64,000 nt of DNA from Fundidesulfovibrio putealis DSM 16056 (lineage in GTDB: Bacteria > Desulfobacterota > Desulfovibrionia > Desulfovibrionales > Desulfovibrionaceae): positions 264,321 through 328,320 of the forward strand of contig NZ_AUBQ01000006.1 of the NCBI RefSeq assembly GCF_000429325.1, given 5' to 3'. A program made the translations under genes and the position numbers. The notes under the pieces are model-generated. The model ran no database searches, was not told where the DNA came from, and saw nothing but the letters and a program-made list of their open reading frames with translations. How positions within the stretch are numbered: position 1 is the first letter of the stretch; every line of letters begins with the position of its first letter. Positions 62,601 through 64,000 of this stretch are shown here, one piece after another.

Positions 62601-62972
62601 CGGGGGGATGGAAGCGAGAAACACAAGGCCGTGAACAGGCTCCTCCCTTGGGCTAACCTCTACAAATGTATGACTATGGAGTTTGCTAAGGCCCTGAATG
62701 TCCATATCAAAGGTGGGCTTTCGGGGGATGATTGGGAAATGTTTGAACCTGAATTGGCGGATAGCATCAAGCAGGGTATGAAGAATGAAGAGGTCTTTTC
62801 CCTGGACAGGAAGCAGTGGATGGAAGTTCGGGATATGCTAAAGACCCAGACCCAACTACCCGAACATGAGAGAGGGGGGAAACGTGGGAAACGCCCGAAG
62901 GGCTTGGGGGAGTATGAGGCCCTAAAACGAGTGTTCCCAAAACTGAGGAAGGGGGATGTGTTCTTACAATAA
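59652..62972 (+). CDS. Primase-helicase-like replication protein of the element
   Basis: A 1106-residue protein. Residues 90-200 resemble an archaeo-eukaryotic primase core: YWLMFDVEDF near 94-103, GLSGSGGRFVFP near 136-147 (the usual His after the Gly pair is Phe) and RMPMRFAMRTGYQ. A zinc-ribbon-like set follows (C328, C331, C351, C356). Then a helicase-like part: P-loop SCGAGKS (416-422), IDEDP near 551, and between them C482, C503, C506 and C512 followed by VILMTHAHMA, the layout of the 4Fe-4S insertion of Rad3/XPD/DinG helicases. QGVQRVRG near the end may be motif VI. ATG 59652 has AGAGG eight bases before it. Likely the element's replication initiator. Confidence 0.7.
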   Translation: MTDTSSFPALNDNSFQFVSKRIIGSRGENWNYQTKTQLAYYLLGIGSSYFPPDTDWGTPETVRIPGLDRSRFLKGDEGVWLSSTVRLDGGNGAYWLMFDVEDFATHHAGLTDNIKAMKNFYLWLKERSLAEGLQIGLSGSGGRFVFPYLVHPSHESSFAQMLKSPDFDILLPGTDKSPLKNRMPMRFAMRTGYQEQEGAVTKLKDGRPRCFTWLDKAEDVLNLSSEEYERLVYAEPDLDRLFLKLWQVLPDGRFASDRWHEVIRDLGNLGYVFSEIGKKQSRRVERQPGSHILPPVSDSLEEAVERKCGVFTKHTTANGMEILRLPECPECPDHKKMTSGAAVDSLGRLSCFYTECRANTPLWPHEWGLAYNPPREMRRAEADHIPPACPFISLEECREELRRALDSLETWFINISCGAGKSHGGIAKAIEVGASGGLVVYSVPTNDMRDEMEVRFREALSGVEGVRDDFLFILRSRGDKNCVLHSLINEDYSKGWNGRALRCSHCDRTSNCDYFKQFGKLKGKEHGVILMTHAHMATMPRLVKGVDLWFIDEDPKKAFYQEQKMRVSDITGCLNPSNKWKNQVSISDGIFTHIDPLISSADVWILSEEDKKFEDIGCDTGRRIDWEKLRAIADKIAFRFKELSNGQHERFERDKAGGITESMHMETRFYATHAPETLEDKHKGVSFLQFINLDEEEYEYLKMYVSLWALVLENPNKKVQSTLSIVLQQNRINPQALKFLRLAFGIGDSENRCSAYAKLQGNGSVSFHIFENKVKDRLPGCVKFILDGSGCLDEYRAMFGDVNEVRLKVRWQGPMIHIPAVTTKSNLLMKGREYLRLLLRSSLEQVRLNMENPTKIVLLCLKDNVKDFRELTAEEEFKGIEWGIVWCGNSRGINKYEAYEAVIHIGDYILNPNGTVDLCEALNIPPEKREGIARKWGIDEQYQGVQRVRGSLSRKVLVSCTRAWNFGEFIGCPSITAPVPGDHRGDGSEKHKAVNRLLPWANLYKCMTMEFAKALNVHIKGGLSGDDWEMFEPELADSIKQGMKNEEVFSLDRKQWMEVRDMLKTQTQLPEHERGGKRGKRPKGLGEYEALKRVFPKLRKGDVFLQ

Positions 62973-63039
62973 CCCCGTGGGGGTTTATGTTTCTTACCCC
63001 TATTAATATATCTTCTTCTTATATATAGGGCTAAGAAAC
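62971..63039. terminator. Hairpins after the replication gene
   Basis: First AACCCC-GT-GGGGTT directly at the stop, then a long inverted repeat from 62989 to 63039: GTTTCTTA-c-CCCTAT against ATAGGG-c-TAAGAAAC with AT-rich inner arms. Together a strong bidirectional terminator or a structured site. Confidence 0.65.
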
Positions 63040-63407
63040 ATATTCCCTCATAACTCTGTCCCTTCCCCCGGCTGTCAGTATTGGGAATTCCTTCCCCTTG
63101 ACCCCCAACCCACAGAAGGCAACTCCGCATAATCTCCATTTCGGGGGTTCGGGGTTGCCTTCTTCTTTTCACCTATTAGCGAAGAGTTCCAGGGAATCAG
63201 TCCTGAACGCCTCGGACTAGGAGATGCCCAACTTGGACATCTCCAATCCCGTTTCCACTGCGTAAATAACCCATTTGGAACTGAAGAATTCTTCAGGTTG
63301 CCCTGCGATGACCAAACTTCACCATCCCTCCAGAGTGGGGAGGTAGGAAGCCCCGGCCCTAGTTTGACTTGGGCAGCCGGATAGCACCTACGGCAACCCC
63401 GAAGCCG

Positions 63408-63508
63408 TAACTAGCTGGAATTGTTCAAAGCTATCTCATAGTTAGTTTTGACATCCCCCCGACTACCCCGTAAATTCCTGGGTCATAACTAGCTGGAATT
63501 GTTCAAAG
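63408..63508. repeat. Pair of 23-bp direct repeats
   Basis: TAACTAGCTGGAATTGTTCA followed by AAG occurs perfectly at 63408-63430 and again at 63486-63508, 78 bases apart start to start. The flanks differ. The spacing is a little over seven helical turns, so both copies could be bound on the same face of the DNA. Confidence 0.8.
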
Positions 63509-63589
63509 ACGTCATATCGCCGTTTTTACCTCTGTCATAAGGATTACTGAGGTCAGCTCCAAGGGTGTCCACCAGTGCCGACCTCCTTT

Positions 63590-63605
63590 TTGTTCTTAAG
63601 AACAA
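63590..63605. repeat. 16-bp perfect palindrome
   Basis: TTGTTCTTAAGAACAA, self-complementary over its whole length, followed at once by the tandem TTCGGCGGGG duplication. A likely protein-binding site. Confidence 0.7.
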
Positions 63606-63659
63606 TTTCGGCGGGGTTCGGCGGGGTTCTTCCGCCGACTCCCCTTCGAGAATCCCAAA

Positions 63660-64000
63660 TGTCGGATAATGTCATTGACCGCCCTAATGGAGCCACCCAT
63701 GTCCGCCCCTAATGGAGCCACTTGGATCAGCGTTTCCGGGCTTCGGACGTGTTAAACATCTAGTTGTTTTCCCCTGCACCGGCAACGCAGTTTTTGATCA
63801 TGGCCTCTTCCCTGGAGCTTCGGAAACTTCGACCTTCGAGGACCACCTTGTATGCTCCGTGCCGCAAGCGATCCAGGGTCGCGGCCCCCAAGAGCTTGTT
63901 GTTGAAGGCTTCTCCCCATTCGGAGAAGTCCAGATTGCTGGTGATGATCGTCGGGCACCGCTCGTACCGCTCCGCGATCAGATCATGGAAATCCTCATCC
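63660..64000 (-). mobile_element. IS21-family insertion sequence, one end
   Basis: The terminal region starting near TGTCGGATAATG carries two copies of CCGCCC(C)TAATGGAGCCAC at 63679-63696 and 63703-63721, the kind of short multiple terminal repeats that mark IS21 ends. The istB gene begins 40 bases further in and runs off the window. The exact outer boundary cannot be set without the other end. Confidence 0.75.
63760..64000 (-). CDS. istB: IstB-type ATPase, C-terminal part (cut by window edge)
   Basis: The last 79 residues of the IS21 helper ATPase: FHDLIAERYERCPTIITSNL, then DFSEWGEAF, LLGAATLDRLRHGAYKVVLE and GRSFR, ending at TAG 63760. IstB remodels target DNA for the IstA transposase, whose gene should lie beyond the edge. 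The visible end is intact. Confidence 0.9.
   Translation of the reverse strand, partial: DEDFHDLIAERYERCPTIITSNLDFSEWGEAFNNKLLGAATLDRLRHGAYKVVLEGRSFRSSREEAMIKNCVAGAGENN

Larger units (their letters stand above)
63040..63659. other. Non-coding tract of the element
   Basis: About 620 bases without a supportable gene. It holds the 23-bp direct repeats at 63408 and 63486, a 16-bp palindrome at 63590 and a 10-bp tandem duplication TTCGGCGGGG at 63607-63626. Such a tract directly behind a replication gene could be the element's origin or transfer site. Confidence 0.5.
57282..64000. mobile_element. Integrative element, left part, inserted at a tRNA gene
   Basis: From the tRNA fragment to the window edge. 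Contents: tyrosine integrase, two small proteins, a large primase-helicase-like replication protein, a non-coding tract with repeats, and an IS21-family insertion. Codon use and base composition are more AT-rich than in the preceding core. No structural phage, conjugation or defence gene is visible in this part, so it may be a genomic island, satellite or ICE. The right end is outside the window. Confidence 0.8.

Noticed and set aside
63752..63958. 68-codon minus-strand frame in the IS21 end
   Set aside because: It is in the wrong frame; the adjacent frame encodes the clear IstB C-terminus ending at 63760.
1..64000. CRISPR arrays and complete tRNA or rRNA genes
   Set aside because: No regularly spaced repeats with spacers and no complete T-arm plus acceptor structures were seen apart from the tRNA fragment at 57282.

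Overview
The window is GC-rich bacterial chromosome. Its gene content (a complex I operon without the NADH-oxidising subunits, a PhnCDE-type uptake operon, GlpD, CheB-CheR and PAS kinases, many small envelope proteins) fits a sulfate-reducing Desulfovibrionales bacterium (Desulfovibrio or Fundidesulfovibrio type). That assignment is inference from gene content; no rRNA or other marker gene is present.

Layout. (1) 0-13 kb: a TVP38-type membrane protein and a DUF3467 protein, then a minus-strand complex I operon nuoABCDHIJK, two Mrp/NuoL-type antiporter subunits around a tiny membrane protein, then nuoM and nuoN. It has a sigma70-like promoter, a strong terminator and two copies of a REP-like hairpin element in its only real gaps. 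NuoE, NuoF and NuoG are absent. (2) 13-18 kb: a Tim44-domain membrane protein, a TerC/Alx-type protein and an AI-2E permease. Upstream lies a clear yybP-ykoY manganese riboswitch whose P1 stem overlaps an intrinsic terminator, an arrangement expected to turn expression on. (3) 18-26 kb: glpD, a HAD phosphatase, a PhnE-PhnE-PhnC-PhnD transporter and a SorC regulator, probably one organophosphate uptake and use system. (4) 26-45 kb: a PfpI protein, a PilZ protein and an envelope and osmotic-stress region. That region holds DUF3309, CsbD, DUF3185, a glycine-zipper lipoprotein, an LpxR-type outer-membrane deacylase, a 2857-residue cyclic beta-1,2-glucan synthase, a vWA-OmpA protein, SH3b and BON proteins, two Cys-rich exported proteins with a shared mirror-image cysteine pattern, and a yqjD-yqjE-yqjK-like trio. 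(5) 45-57 kb: an NtrC-like regulator with an altered GAFTGA loop, and a coupled signalling operon (CheB-CheR-PAS, two paralogous PAS histidine kinases, an APH-type kinase and a HAD protein), followed by a divergent MltF-like transglycosylase.

(6) 57.3 kb to the end: the integrase end of an integrative element. The 3' half of a tRNA gene (probably tRNA-Ala), still followed by its terminator, marks the junction. Next come a tyrosine integrase, a small exported repeat protein, a coiled-coil protein and a 1106-residue protein that looks like a primase-helicase fusion with an iron-sulfur-type cysteine set. Behind it is a non-coding tract with direct repeats and palindromes, then the end of an IS21-family insertion. 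Base composition and codon use in this part are visibly more AT-rich than in the core.

The strongest leads are the riboswitch-controlled Tim44/TerC locus, the extra antiporter subunit and lost TM7 lysine in complex I, the primase plus Fe-S helicase replication protein of the element, the paired Cys-rich proteins, and the histidine kinase coupled to a small-molecule kinase and phosphatase-like pair.
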